Of a stretch of 64,000 nt of DNA, positions 35,404 to 43,853 are shown one piece after another; the first letter of the stretch is position 1, and each line of letters starts with the position of its first letter. Under the pieces are notes generated by a model. The model had not been told where the DNA came from, did not search any database, and saw only the letters and a program-made list of their open reading frames with translations. Origin of the DNA: Caenispirillum salinarum AK4. GTDB lineage: Bacteria > Pseudomonadota > Alphaproteobacteria > Rhodospirillales > Rhodospirillaceae. The stretch is taken from positions 1-64,000 of the forward strand of contig NZ_ANHY01000015.1 in the NCBI RefSeq assembly GCF_000315795.1, in the 5' to 3' direction. The position numbers and the translations under genes were made by a program.

Positions 35404-36039
35404 ATGCCGAGGATGTTGACGAGTGCCGTCGCTATTCTGGCGCTTGGCATCGGAATGCCCGCCCTGGCCGCCGACGAGGTGCCCAAGACCGAGGCCACCG
35501 GAACCGAAGCTGCGGCCGAGCAGACCGAGCAGATGCCCGAACAGGCCGCAGATGATGCCGGCATGGCCGAGGGGCAGGACGAGCAGGCGGCCGAGACGGA
35601 CATGACCGAGGACGAGGCGGCCCCCGCCGACGAGGCGCAGGCTGCCGAGGATACCGGGATGGCCGGGGACGAACAGCCGGCCGAGGCGGGCATGGCGGAA
35701 GGTGAGCCCGCCGCCGAAGACGCGCCCGCCACCGCCACCGCCGGGGACACCACCGGTTCGGGCGGCCCCGCCGAGCAGGTGGACTGGGCCCAGTACGTGG
35801 GCATGCCGCTCATGTCCGACACCGGCGAGGAACTGGGCGAGATCTCCACCGTCGTCGCCGGCCCTGACGGCCAGACGCTGGTGATCATTGAACGGGGCGG
35901 CTTCCTGGGCCTCGGCCGCAAGCAGTACGCCATGATGCCCCAGGACCTGCGGGTGGACGGCGAAACCGTCGTCGCCCCCATGACCAGCGACCAGATCGCC
36001 GAAATGCCCGAATACGAGGAGCCCGAACCCACCGAGTAA
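35404..36039 (+). CDS. exported PRC-barrel domain protein with acidic linker
   Basis: 211 residues. The signal peptide (MLTSAVAILALGIGMPALAA) is followed by a ~100-residue low-complexity Glu/Asp/Ala/Met/Thr linker. A C-terminal PRC-barrel-like domain follows: YVGMPLMSDTGEELGEISTV, then LVIIERGGFLGLGRKQYAMM and PQDLRVDG. PRC barrels bind proteins or cofactors and are frequent in alphaproteobacterial stress genes. CAGGAGGA precedes ATG 35404 and an EcfG-type promoter precedes that, so it is predicted to be induced in the general stress response. Confidence 0.88.
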   Translation: MPRMLTSAVAILALGIGMPALAADEVPKTEATGTEAAAEQTEQMPEQAADDAGMAEGQDEQAAETDMTEDEAAPADEAQAAEDTGMAGDEQPAEAGMAEGEPAAEDAPATATAGDTTGSGGPAEQVDWAQYVGMPLMSDTGEELGEISTVVAGPDGQTLVIIERGGFLGLGRKQYAMMPQDLRVDGETVVAPMTSDQIAEMPEYEEPEPTE

Positions 36040-36074
36040 CGTCCAGCCGACCAACTGCGGAGGCCGCTACATCA

Positions 36075-36107
36075 GGGCCCGCCGGCACCGCGCCGGCGGG
36101 CCCTTCT
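36075..36107 (+). terminator. terminator of the PRC-barrel gene
   Basis: Perfect 12-bp stem GGGCCCGCCGGC / GCCGGCGGGCCC with loop ACCGC, followed by TTCTT. Confidence 0.9.
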
Positions 36108-36130
36108 TCATGGTGGTCCTGAAGCAGTCG

Positions 36131-36174
36131 CGGAACTGTCATTTGAAACTGGTTTGGAATTCTGGAACAGTCAT
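36131..36174 (+). promoter_or_regulatory. ars promoter region with two direct repeats
   Basis: GGAACTGTCAT (36131-36141) and GGAACAGTCAT (36164-36174) are direct repeats 33 bp apart, about three helical turns, just before the arsR-arsC start. An AT-rich GAATTC-centred stretch lies between. It is a candidate ArsR operator. Confidence 0.5.
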
Positions 36175-36178
36175 CCGC

Positions 36179-37036
36179 ATGACGATGACCACCCGCGACG
36201 CCGCAACCCTGTTGTCCGCCCTGTCCAGCGAGGCCCGCCTGTCGGCCTGGCGCCGCCTTCTGGAAGCGGGCGCGGCCGGCATGACGCACGGCGACCTGGC
36301 CGCAGCCTTGGGCATGCCCAAGCCGACCCTGTCCTTTCACTTGCGCGACCTGCGTCAGGCGGGGCTGGTGGAGAGCCGGCGCGACGGGCGGACCATGGTC
36401 TACACCGCCAGCGCGCTGGCCGGAGAGGCCCTGGCGGCCTTCCTGATGGAAACCTGCTGCGGTCACCGGCCGGAACTATGTCTCGACCGCCCCGAGAAGG
36501 AGGGGAGCCCCATGAGCCTCGCGCCCGACAAGGTCTACAATGTCTTGTTCCTGTGCACCGGCAACTCGGCCCGCAGCATCATGGCCGAATGCATTCTCCA
36601 GCGCGAGGGGCAGGGCCGCTTCCGGGCCTTCTCCGCCGGCAGCACCCCGCGCGGAGAGATCGCGCCGGAGGCCATGAACCTGCTGGTCCGCAACAACTAT
36701 CCCACCGGCCACCTGCGGTCCAAGAGCTGGGACGAGTTCGCCAAGGACGGCGCGCCGCGGATGGACTTCGTCTTCACCGTCTGCGACGACGCGGCCGGGG
36801 AAGTCTGCCCGGCGTGGCCCGGCCAGCCCCTGACGGCGCATTGGGGCGTGCCCGACCCGGTGGCCTTCGAGGGCGACGCGCGCCAGCGGGCGCTGGCCTT
36901 TGCCGACACCTTCCGCATGCTGACCAACCGCATCAGCGTCTTTTGCGCCCTGCCGCTGCGCTCGCTGGACAAGCTGACCCTGCAAAAGCGCCTGGACGAC
37001 ATCGGCGGCATGGACGCCAGCGCCGGCGCGGCCTGA
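36179..37036 (+). CDS. ArsR-ArsC fusion: arsenic-responsive repressor joined to arsenate reductase
   Basis: 285 residues read without a stop. Residues 1-~105 are an ArsR winged helix ([38 protein letters not shown]) with Cys93, Cys94 and Cys101 (CCGHRPELC), a spacing close to the C-terminal As(III) site of the Acidithiobacillus ArsR. Residues ~117-285 are a low-molecular-weight-phosphatase-type Ars[44 protein letters not shown] strong AAGGAGG at 36497-36503 precedes an internal in-frame ATG at 36512, so free ArsC may also be made. It heads the arsenic operon (12 bp before ACR3). Confidence 0.88.
   Translation: MTMTTRDAATLLSALSSEARLSAWRRLLEAGAAGMTHGDLAAALGMPKPTLSFHLRDLRQAGLVESRRDGRTMVYTASALAGEALAAFLMETCCGHRPELCLDRPEKEGSPMSLAPDKVYNVLFLCTGNSARSIMAECILQREGQGRFRAFSAGSTPRGEIAPEAMNLLVRNNYPTGHLRSKSWDEFAKDGAPRMDFVFTVCDDAAGEVCPAWPGQPLTAHWGVPDPVAFEGDARQRALAFADTFRMLTNRISVFCALPLRSLDKLTLQKRLDDIGGMDASAGAA
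36497..36503 (+). promoter_or_regulatory. internal ribosome-binding site inside the arsR-arsC fusion
   Basis: AAGGAGG lies 8 bp before ATG 36512, exactly at the domain junction. It would let ArsC be translated alone from the same mRNA. Confidence 0.7.
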
Positions 37037-37048
37037 GAGACGGAACGC

Positions 37049-38101
37049 ATGGGTTTCTTCGAACGCTATCTGTCGGTCTGGGTCGCGCTGTGCATCGTGG
37101 CCGGCGTCGGCCTGGGCACGCTGTTGCCTGCACCCTTCCAGGCGCTCGGCCGGCTGGAGGTGGCGCAGGTCAACCTGCCCGTCGCCGTGCTCATCTGGGC
37201 CATGATCGTGCCCATGCTGCTGAAGGTGGACTTCCGCGCCCTGACGCGGGTGCGGGAGCACTGGCGCGGCGTCGGCATCACGGTCTTCGCCAACTGGGCG
37301 GTGAAGCCCTTCAGCATGGCGCTTCTGGGCTGGCTGTTCATCGGCTGGCTGTTCCGCCCGTGGCTGCCGGAAGCGCAGATCGACAGCTACATCGCCGGGC
37401 TCATCATCCTGGGCGCCGCGCCCTGCACCGCCATGGTGTTCGTCTGGAGCCACCTGACCAACGGCGAGCCGCACTTCACCCTCAGCCAGATCGCCTTGAA
37501 CGACACCATCATGGTGTTCGCCTTCGCGCCCATCGTGGCCCTGCTGCTGGGGCTGTCGAGCATCGTCGTGCCGTGGGAGACGCTGCTGATCTCGGTCGTG
37601 CTGTTCGTCGTGGTACCGGTGATCGCCGCCAACCTCTGGCGCCGGGCCATCCTTGCGCGCGGCGGCGAGGCGGCGCTGAAACGTACGCTGGATCGCCTGG
37701 GGCCGGTCTCCATCGGCGCGCTGCTGCTGACGCTGGTGCTGCTGTTCGGCTTCCAGGGAGAGCAGATCATCGACCAGCCGCTCATCATCGCGCTGCTGGC
37801 GGTGCCCATCATCATCCAGGTGTTCTTCATCTGGGGCCTCTCCTACCTGCTGAACTGGTGGAGCGGCGAGGCCCACTGCGTGGCGGCGCCGTCGTCGCTG
37901 ATCGCGGCGTCCAACTTCTTCGAACTGGCGGTGGCGACGGCCATCGGCCTGTTCGGCTTCGAGAGCGGGGCGGCGCTGGCGACGGTCGTCGGCGTGCTGG
38001 TGGAGGTGCCAATCATGCTGACGGCGGTGCGCATCACCAACGCCACCAAGGGCTGGTACAAGCGGCGAACGGCCGCCACGGCAAGGGAAGAGGTATCGTG
38101 A
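37049..38101 (+). CDS. acr3: ACR3-type arsenite efflux permease
   Basis: 350 residues, ten membrane helices of the ACR3 family. The catalytic Cys lies in [34 protein letters not shown] and the late [20 protein letters not shown] are also characteristic. It pumps As(III) out of the cell, so it completes the path arsenate to arsenite to export. It is 12 bp after the ArsR-ArsC gene, and its stop overlaps the GAPDH start by 4 bp (GTGA). Confidence 0.95.
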   Translation: MGFFERYLSVWVALCIVAGVGLGTLLPAPFQALGRLEVAQVNLPVAVLIWAMIVPMLLKVDFRALTRVREHWRGVGITVFANWAVKPFSMALLGWLFIGWLFRPWLPEAQIDSYIAGLIILGAAPCTAMVFVWSHLTNGEPHFTLSQIALNDTIMVFAFAPIVALLLGLSSIVVPWETLLISVVLFVVVPVIAANLWRRAILARGGEAALKRTLDRLGPVSIGALLLTLVLLFGFQGEQIIDQPLIIALLAVPIIIQVFFIWGLSYLLNWWSGEAHCVAAPSSLIAASNFFELAVATAIGLFGFESGAALATVVGVLVEVPIMLTAVRITNATKGWYKRRTAATAREEVS

Positions 38102-39117
38102 CCATACACATCGGTATCAACGGCTTCGGCCGCATGGGGCGCTTGGCGGCGCGGGTCCTGGTGGACGCGCTGGAGACGGACCTGGAGATCGTCGCCGTCA
38201 ACGAGATCAAGGGCGGGCCGGAGACGGCCGCCCACCTGCTGGAGTTCGACACGGTGCACCGCCGCTGGCCCCGCGCCATCGGCTGGGATGCTGACGGCCT
38301 GACGGTGGAGGGGCGGCGCTGGGCGTTCTCGGACGCCGCCAGCCCGGCGGACATCCCCTGGACCGGCGACGACGTGGACATGGTGCTGGAATGCTCCGGC
38401 GCCTTCCGCACGCCCGAAAGCCTCCAGCCCTATTTCGACCGGGGCATCCGCAAGGTGATCGTCGCCGCCCCGGTGAAGGACGAGCGCGCGCTGAACGTGG
38501 TCATGGGGGTCAACCACGACCTCTACGATTCCGACCGCCACCACCTGGTGACGGCGGCGTCGTGCACCACCAACTGCCTGGCGCCGGTGGTCAAGGTGAT
38601 CCACGAGAACATCGGTATCGTCCACGGTTCCATCACCACCATTCACGACGTCACCAACACCCAGGTCATCGTGGACGCGCCGCACAAGGACCTGCGGCGG
38701 GCGCGGTCTGCGCTCAACGCGCTGATCCCCACCACCACGGGCTCGGCGACGGCCATCGCGCTCATCTACCCGGAGCTGAAGGGCAAGCTGAACGGCCATG
38801 CGGTGCGGGTGCCGCTGCTCAATGCCAGCCTGACGGACTGCGTGTTCGAGGTCGCCCGCGACACCACCGCCGACGAGGTCAACGCCCTGTTCCAGGCCGC
38901 CGCCGAAGCAGGGCCGTTGAAGGACATCCTGGGGTTCGAGAGCCGGCCGCTGGTCTCCACCGACTTCACCGACGATCCGCGCTCCACCATCATCGACGGG
39001 CCGTCGACCATGGTGGTCAACAAGCGGCAGGTTAAGGTCTACGCCTGGTACGACAATGAATGGGGCTATGTGAACCGCATGGTGGAACTGGCCGCCATGA
39101 TGGCCGGACGGCTGTAA
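38098..39117 (+). CDS. arsenic-linked glyceraldehyde-3-phosphate dehydrogenase
   Basis: 339 residues from GTG 38098. The NAD site is [19 protein letters not shown], the catalytic Cys is in [19 protein letters not shown], and the C-terminal [15 protein letters not shown] is intact. In ars operons such a GAPDH makes 1-arseno-3-phosphoglycerate from arsenate, which ArsJ then exports (established for the GAPDH/ArsJ pair). The overlap with ACR3 and the 4-bp gap to arsJ support that role here rather than central glycolysis. Confidence 0.95.
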   Translation: MTIHIGINGFGRMGRLAARVLVDALETDLEIVAVNEIKGGPETAAHLLEFDTVHRRWPRAIGWDADGLTVEGRRWAFSDAASPADIPWTGDDVDMVLECSGAFRTPESLQPYFDRGIRKVIVAAPVKDERALNVVMGVNHDLYDSDRHHLVTAASCTTNCLAPVVKVIHENIGIVHGSITTIHDVTNTQVIVDAPHKDLRRARSALNALIPTTTGSATAIALIYPELKGKLNGHAVRVPLLNASLTDCVFEVARDTTADEVNALFQAAAEAGPLKDILGFESRPLVSTDFTDDPRSTIIDGPSTMVVNKRQVKVYAWYDNEWGYVNRMVELAAMMAGRL

Positions 39118-39121
39118 CCCC

Positions 39122-40378
39122 ATGGCGAACGTGCGCGACTACGCCGCCGTCACGGCCGCCTATTGGGCCTTCACGCTGACCGACGGCGCCCTGCGGATGC
39201 TGGTGCTGCTGCACTTCCATCGGCTGGGGTTCTCGCCGGTGGAACTGGCGTTCCTGTTCCTGCTGTACGAGGGCATGGGCATCCTCACCAACTTCTTCGG
39301 CGGTTGGATCGGCGCCCGCTTCGGCCTGCGGCTGACGCTGTTCGCCGGGCTCGCGGTTCAGATCGGGGCGCTGCTCATGCTGTCCGCCATGGACCCGGCG
39401 TGGACCATGGCGCTGTCCGTCGCCTACGTGATGACGGCGCAGGCGCTGTCGGGCGTGGCGAAGGACCTGACCAAGATGTCCTCCAAATCCGCCGTCAAGC
39501 TGGTGGTGAAGGAGGATGCGGCCGGCGGCGGCGGGCAGGGTCTGCTGTTCCGCTGGGTGGCCCTGCTGACGGGGTCCAAGAACGCGCTGAAGGGGCTGGG
39601 GTTCTTCCTGGGCGGCCTGCTGCTGGAGGTGCTGGGGTTTGCGCCGGCGCTCTGGGTGATGGCCGGGATGCTGGCGCTGGTGCTGGCCGCCAGCCTGCTG
39701 CGGCTGAAGGCGGACATGGGCAAGGCCAAAAGCCCCATCAGGGGCCGCGAGCTGTTCTCCAAGACGCGCGAGATCAACCTTCTGTCCATCGCCCGCATCT
39801 TCCTGTTCGCCAGCCGCGACGTGTGGTTCGTGGTCGGCGTGCCGATCTTCCTCTATTCGCAGTTGGAGTGGGATTTCGACGCGGTCGGCGCCTTCATGGC
39901 TGTCTGGGTGATCGGCTACGGCATCGTGCAGGCGAGCGTGCCGAAGCTTCTGCGGTCGACCACCAACGCCGCCACGGGTGCGCGCGCCGCACGGGTCTGG
40001 GCGGTGGTGCTGGCGCTGATCCCCGCCGCCATCGCGGCTGCCATGACGCCGGGCGCGCTGGGCCTGACGGGGACCGACAGCGCGGCGGTGCTCATCGGCG
40101 GGCTGCTGGTGTTCGGGGCGGTGTTCGCGGTCAATTCGTCGGTCCACAGCTACCTGATCGTGGCCTATTCGGACGCCGACAAGGTCGCCCTGAACGTCGG
40201 CTTCTACTACATGGCGAACGCCGTCGGCCGGCTGGGGGGCACGCTGGCCTCGGGCGTCCTCTACCAGCTTGCCGGACTGACGGCGACGCTGTGGGCGAGC
40301 GCGGCGATGCTGGCGGTCTGCGTATTGGTGACGCTGGCCCTGCCGACCCTTGCGGCGGAGCCCGAACGGGCCGGTTGA
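39122..40378 (+). CDS. arsJ: ArsJ organoarsenical efflux MFS transporter
   Basis: 418 residues, about twelve membrane helices of the major facilitator fold. ArsJ features are AAYWAFTLTDGALRMLVLL, FLLYEGMGILTNFFGGWIGA, and GVAKDLTKMSSKSAVKLVV. It exports the unstable 1-arseno-3-phosphoglycerate formed by the upstream GAPDH, giving a second arsenate-resistance route besides ArsC/ACR3. Confidence 0.94.
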   Translation: MANVRDYAAVTAAYWAFTLTDGALRMLVLLHFHRLGFSPVELAFLFLLYEGMGILTNFFGGWIGARFGLRLTLFAGLAVQIGALLMLSAMDPAWTMALSVAYVMTAQALSGVAKDLTKMSSKSAVKLVVKEDAAGGGGQGLLFRWVALLTGSKNALKGLGFFLGGLLLEVLGFAPALWVMAGMLALVLAASLLRLKADMGKAKSPIRGRELFSKTREINLLSIARIFLFASRDVWFVVGVPIFLYSQLEWDFDAVGAFMAVWVIGYGIVQASVPKLLRSTTNAATGARAARVWAVVLALIPAAIAAAMTPGALGLTGTDSAAVLIGGLLVFGAVFAVNSSVHSYLIVAYSDADKVALNVGFYYMANAVGRLGGTLASGVLYQLAGLTATLWASAAMLAVCVLVTLALPTLAAEPERAG

Positions 40379-40442
40379 GGCGCCGCCGCCCGGCTGTCAT
40401 GGTGATGGGCTCTGTTCCTTCTCCACCTCGGGAGCCCGCGCC

Positions 40443-41234
40443 ATGACGCCCGCCATGCCCTTCCGCGACGACCTGTTTTCCGGCGCCAACGTCCTGGTCA
40501 CCGGTGCCGGACGGGGCATCGGGGCTGCGGTGGCGCGCATGTTCCTGGCGACGGGGGCAGAGGTGCTGGCGCATGTGGGCCGCACCGATGCCCATGCGGC
40601 GGAGTGGCGCGAGACCCTGCCGCTCAGCCAGGCCGGCCGCCTGACCACCGTCACCGCCGACTTGGCGGAGGAAACAGGTGTCGAGACCCTCGCCGCTGCC
40701 ACGCGCGAGGCCTTTCCCGGCGGACTGACGGTGCTGGTCAACAACGCCGGCACCATGCTGGGTCGCGTGCCCTCGAAGGAGGTGGATGCCGGCCACTATC
40801 ACCGTGTGGTGGACCTGAACGCCCGGTCGGTGGTGCTGCTGTGTTCGGCGCTGGAGGACCTGCTGGCGACCGGCGACGGCGGCGCGATCGTCAACACGGT
40901 CTCCATCTCCGCCCGCACCGGCGGCAGCCCCGGATCGTCGCTCTATTCCGCCGCAAAGGCGTTCGTGGCGACGCATACCCGCAGCCTCGCGAAGGAACTG
41001 GCGCCGCGCGGCATCCGGGTCAACGCGGTCTCGCCGGGCACCATCGACACCGATTTCCACCAGCGGTATTCAAGCGCCGAGAAACTGGCGGCGACCGCCA
41101 AGGCCATCCCGCTCGGCCGCCTGGGGACGCCCGAGGACTGCGCGCCGGCCTACCTGTTCCTCGCCTCGGACGCGCTCAGCGGCTACATCACCGGGCAGGT
41201 GCTGGAGATCAACGGCGGGCAGTTCATGGGGTGA
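40443..41234 (+). CDS. SDR family oxidoreductase
   Basis: 263 residues from ATG 40443, with GGGAG upstream. Cofactor motif VLVTGAGRGIGAAVARMFL, VLVNNAGTML, catalytic SISARTGG and YSAAKAFVATH, and C-terminal SGYITGQVLEINGGQFMG are all intact, as in 3-oxoacyl-ACP-reductase-like enzymes. Its substrate is unknown. It lies 64 bp after arsJ on the same strand, so read-through from the arsenic operon is possible, but SDRs are not a standard ars function. Confidence 0.9.
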   Translation: MTPAMPFRDDLFSGANVLVTGAGRGIGAAVARMFLATGAEVLAHVGRTDAHAAEWRETLPLSQAGRLTTVTADLAEETGVETLAAATREAFPGGLTVLVNNAGTMLGRVPSKEVDAGHYHRVVDLNARSVVLLCSALEDLLATGDGGAIVNTVSISARTGGSPGSSLYSAAKAFVATHTRSLAKELAPRGIRVNAVSPGTIDTDFHQRYSSAEKLAATAKAIPLGRLGTPEDCAPAYLFLASDALSGYITGQVLEINGGQFMG

Positions 41235-41243
41235 GATTTCTAA

Positions 41244-41267
41244 ACACCAAGACACCAAGACACCAAG
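41244..41267 (+). repeat. three direct repeats of ACACCAAG
   Basis: Three exact 8-bp units in tandem 10 bp after the SDR stop, in an otherwise non-coding gap. No function is assigned. Confidence 0.6.
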
Positions 41268-41342
41268 AAAGCGCGCGAAGGCGCGCCATCATTAATCTGG
41301 TTCACGCATCGGCCGGGTTTGATGACCAGGAATCGAGGGAGC

Positions 41343-41390
41343 GCGAGGGAGCCCGTGGCTCCCTCGCATTCACTTCCGGCGCAGCCGGAA
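41343..41390. terminator. double hairpin between SDR and TadE-like genes
   Basis: A perfect 11-bp stem GCGAGGGAGCC / GGCTCCCTCGC (41343-41367) is followed by a 7-bp stem TTCCGGC / GCCGGAA (41374-41390). They lie between convergent genes; T tracts are weak. Confidence 0.5.
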
Positions 41391-41404
41391 AGCTCTCCGT
41401 ACCC

Positions 41405-41878
41405 TCAATTGTTCTCGATGACCGGCATGGTGCCGCGCGCGGCCATCTGCCATTCCATGCCGCCCGCACCCAGGAAGGCGACCGGGCGGAAGGTGTAGGT
41501 CAGCGTCACGTTGACGGTGGTCACGCCCGCTGCATCCGGTCCCTGGCGGGCGACCGCGACCAGAAGGTCCGCTTCCTTGAGGCCGACCCCCATGGGCAGG
41601 GCGGCGGTGCGCACCTGCTCGGCGGTGGCGGTGGGGCGGACTGAGGCCCAGCGCGAGGCCTCGTCGGCCACCAGTTGCAGCGTGTTGAAGTTCCACATGG
41701 CGCGGCCCAGTTCGATCAGGGCATAGAGCATGAGGAAGAACGGCGGCAGCAGCAGCGCGAACTCGATAGCGGCGCCGCCGTCGCGGTCGCGCCGGATGCA
41801 GCGGGGATGCAGGCGCGCCAGGAAACGGCCGCGCCGGGGCGGGTCAGTTGACGCGCACACGGGCCACTCCATCGGCAT
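41405..41878 (-). CDS. TadE-like pseudopilin-type protein
   Basis: 157 residues. A basic leader precedes the TadE-like signature DGGAAIEFALLLPPFFLMLY and ALIELGRAMWNFNTLQ, where the Glu after the Gly/Ala cut site is typical of type IV-prepilin-like proteins. The rest (TVNVTLTYTFRPVAFLGAGG) is strand-rich and extracytoplasmic. ATG 41878 overlaps the previous gene by 35 bp; a later GTG 41860 is possible. It is the third of three adjacent Tad-type genes. Confidence 0.8.
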   Translation of the reverse strand: MPMEWPVCASTDPPRRGRFLARLHPRCIRRDRDGGAAIEFALLLPPFFLMLYALIELGRAMWNFNTLQLVADEASRWASVRPTATAEQVRTAALPMGVGLKEADLLVAVARQGPDAAGVTTVNVTLTYTFRPVAFLGAGGMEWQMAARGTMPVIENN

Positions 41879-42335
41879 CGATCAGGGTCGCGAGGTCCAG
41901 GAACCCGAGCGGGGTCTGGACCGGCTGTGTGACGGACACGGTCACGTAGGTCGCCGGGAAGGTGCCGTCGGCGCACCATGATCCCGCGGCCACCACGGTG
42001 CCGCCGCATTCCAGCGTGGTGCCGACGGCCACCGCCGCGCCCGTGGCGTCGGGCAGGGCGCCGGTGGTGGTGGCGGTGATGGCGGCGGTGTCCATGTAGT
42101 CGATGATCGCCCGCTGCGCCCCGGCCCGCGCCGCGCTTTCCAGTGTGGTGCGGTGCTGGTAGGCCATGCCCAGGTCGACGAAGGTCACCAGCATGAGCAG
42201 CAGCATCGGCGCGGTCAGCGCCATCTCCACCGCGCCGGCCCCGCCCGTATCCGCCAGCATGCGCCGCGCCGGCCCGAGCACGCGGGCGGCGACGGTTGCG
42301 AATGCGGACGTCAGACGGGCGGGGCGGGCGGTCAT
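41844..42335 (-). CDS. TadE/TadG-like protein
   Basis: 163 residues. ATG 42335 follows GGAGG. The prepilin-like segment is GGAGAVEMALTAPMLLLMLV (Glu after the small residues), then TFVDLGMAYQHRTTLESAA and an extracytoplasmic half with two Cys (LECGGTVV, SWCADGTFP). Such proteins assemble with Flp/Tad pili, but no tadA, tadB/C or rcpA is in the window. It lies 11 bp after the larger TadG-like gene. Confidence 0.82.
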   Translation of the reverse strand: MTARPARLTSAFATVAARVLGPARRMLADTGGAGAVEMALTAPMLLLMLVTFVDLGMAYQHRTTLESAARAGAQRAIIDYMDTAAITATTTGALPDATGAAVAVGTTLECGGTVVAAGSWCADGTFPATYVTVSVTQPVQTPLGFLDLATLIDADGVARVRVN

Positions 42336-42346
42336 CGGGTCCTCCG

Positions 42347-43645
42347 TTACTGGATCAGCGTGACCTTGTAGGCCGAGATCTTTTTCAGGTCGCGGGTGGG
42401 GCAGGTGTTCACCACCGCCGAATTGCCCGAAAACGACACCTGCAGGGCCGCCAGGTTCATGCAGCCGTTGGTGCTGTCGCCGGTGCCGACCACGTTCACC
42501 TTCTGCGACGGGAAGTAGACCACGCCTTCCAGGTTCAGCGAACCGGTGCCGTTCAGGGTGTTGGAGATGGTCGAGCCATTCTTGGTCGACGGTGCGTCGG
42601 GGTCCTGGAACAGAACGATGTCCTCCCAGGTGCCCGAGGTGGGCGCGCGCAGGTCCACCTCCGCTCCGCCGTTGATGTGGACGGTGGCGTAGTCGGTGCC
42701 CTGCCCGGTGAAGATCAGCGTCACGTCGTCGCCGGTGATCACCGCGCCCGAGTTGGCGGAAAACTCGCCGCCGTCGAAGATGTAGGTGCCGGGGGTGAAG
42801 TCGACCGTGCCCTTGACGTCTAGACCGCCGCACAGGGTCATGGTGCCGTCGGCCCCGGCATCCAGGACGACGGAGTCCGAGGGCGCGACCTTCAGGTTGT
42901 TGGTCTCGCAGGCGCCCGGCGGCGGGGCGTCAAGGTGTTCATAGGGGTCCTTGACCGGCTGCCGGCCGGTCAGCGGCGGGCTGTCCGTCCATGTGGTGGT
43001 GGGACTGCCGTTGATCTCGATCCCGCCCGTGACGCTGGCGGTCGTGGCTTCGATGGTGGCCGAGCCGCCGAGATACAGCGCGCTGCCGCTGATGCTGTTG
43101 ACCGCGACGCCGCAGGTCATGAGCATGCTGCCGTTGCCCGTGACCTCCACCGTGTTCGGATTGTTGCGGTCCAGGCCCAGCACGCAGTATTCCCCCACCT
43201 CGGCCATGGTGGCGCGGGCCGAGACGGTGACGCTGGCGTCGGTTTCGCCCATCACCTGGGCGTAGAAGAGGGGCAGGGGCTGGGTCAGCACCACCTCGAC
43301 GGCGCCGGGATCGCCTGCGCCCGTGCCCGAGGCCGGGGCTCCGACGGTGATCGTGCCGTTGACCGAGTCGAAGCCGTTGGACGCGGCGTCGGCGGTGGCG
43401 GCGGCCTCGGCGTCCAGCCCGTCGAATTGGGCGAAGGCCCCGGACAGGGCGGCGGCGTCGGCGGCGGTCTGGAGGTTGCGGCGCTCCCAGTACCAGGCGC
43501 CCACGTCCACGGCCAGGAAACCCATCCCCGCCAGCACCGGAAAGGCCAACCCCACCATGATCGCGACCGAGCCCTGCCGGTCGCCGGGCAGGGACCGGAT
43601 GCGGCGGATAAGCGCGGCCAGGTTCTTCGGGACGCGGCGGGACAT
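42347..43645 (-). CDS. TadG-like protein with large beta-rich extracytoplasmic domain
   Basis: 432 residues from ATG 43645. The TadG/Flp N terminus is GSVAIMVGLAFPVLAGMGFL followed by AVDVGAWYWERRNLQTAADA. The rest is rich in Gly/Thr/Asn with repeated short strands (NTVEVTGNGSMLMTCGVAVN, GTVDFTPGTYIFDGGEFSAN, LIFTGQGTDYATVHINGGAE) that look like a beta-helix or adhesin module. It is probably anchored or exported through Tad-like machinery. It leads a three-gene operon. Confidence 0.82.
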   Translation of the reverse strand: MSRRVPKNLAALIRRIRSLPGDRQGSVAIMVGLAFPVLAGMGFLAVDVGAWYWERRNLQTAADAAALSGAFAQFDGLDAEAAATADAASNGFDSVNGTITVGAPASGTGAGDPGAVEVVLTQPLPLFYAQVMGETDASVTVSARATMAEVGEYCVLGLDRNNPNTVEVTGNGSMLMTCGVAVNSISGSALYLGGSATIEATTASVTGGIEINGSPTTTWTDSPPLTGRQPVKDPYEHLDAPPPGACETNNLKVAPSDSVVLDAGADGTMTLCGGLDVKGTVDFTPGTYIFDGGEFSANSGAVITGDDVTLIFTGQGTDYATVHINGGAEVDLRAPTSGTWEDIVLFQDPDAPSTKNGSTISNTLNGTGSLNLEGVVYFPSQKVNVVGTGDSTNGCMNLAALQVSFSGNSAVVNTCPTRDLKKISAYKVTLIQ

Positions 43646-43727
43646 GACCCTGATCCTCGTTCTGCGGACGGACTGCCTTTCCCGGTTTCCGGGCGCTACC
43701 CATAATGGCCGGGCAAAGGCAACCAGC

Positions 43728-43745
43728 CTATGACGTACGTCATAG
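43728..43745. promoter_or_regulatory. perfect 18-bp palindrome, candidate CRP/FNR-family site
   Basis: CTATGACGTACGTCATAG is an exact palindrome containing TATGA-N6-TCATA, the spacing of CRP-type boxes (TGTGA-N6-TCACA). It lies 83 bp before the TadG-like start and 108 bp before the greB start, in the divergent promoter region. Confidence 0.6.
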
Positions 43746-43853
43746 CAGATCATTCTTAAGATTCGCTTGAGGCGGGCGACTCGGCTGCGTTGACAGAGGG
43801 GCGTCCGGCCCGCTAACCCGGTGCTTTGCAGCCGCTAGAGGACACCTTCCGCC

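Noticed and set aside
36154-39117. 987-codon + strand frame reading into the GAPDH gene
   Set aside because: Only its last 340 codons (from GTG 38098) match GAPDH; the first part is an out-of-frame shadow of arsR-arsC and acr3.
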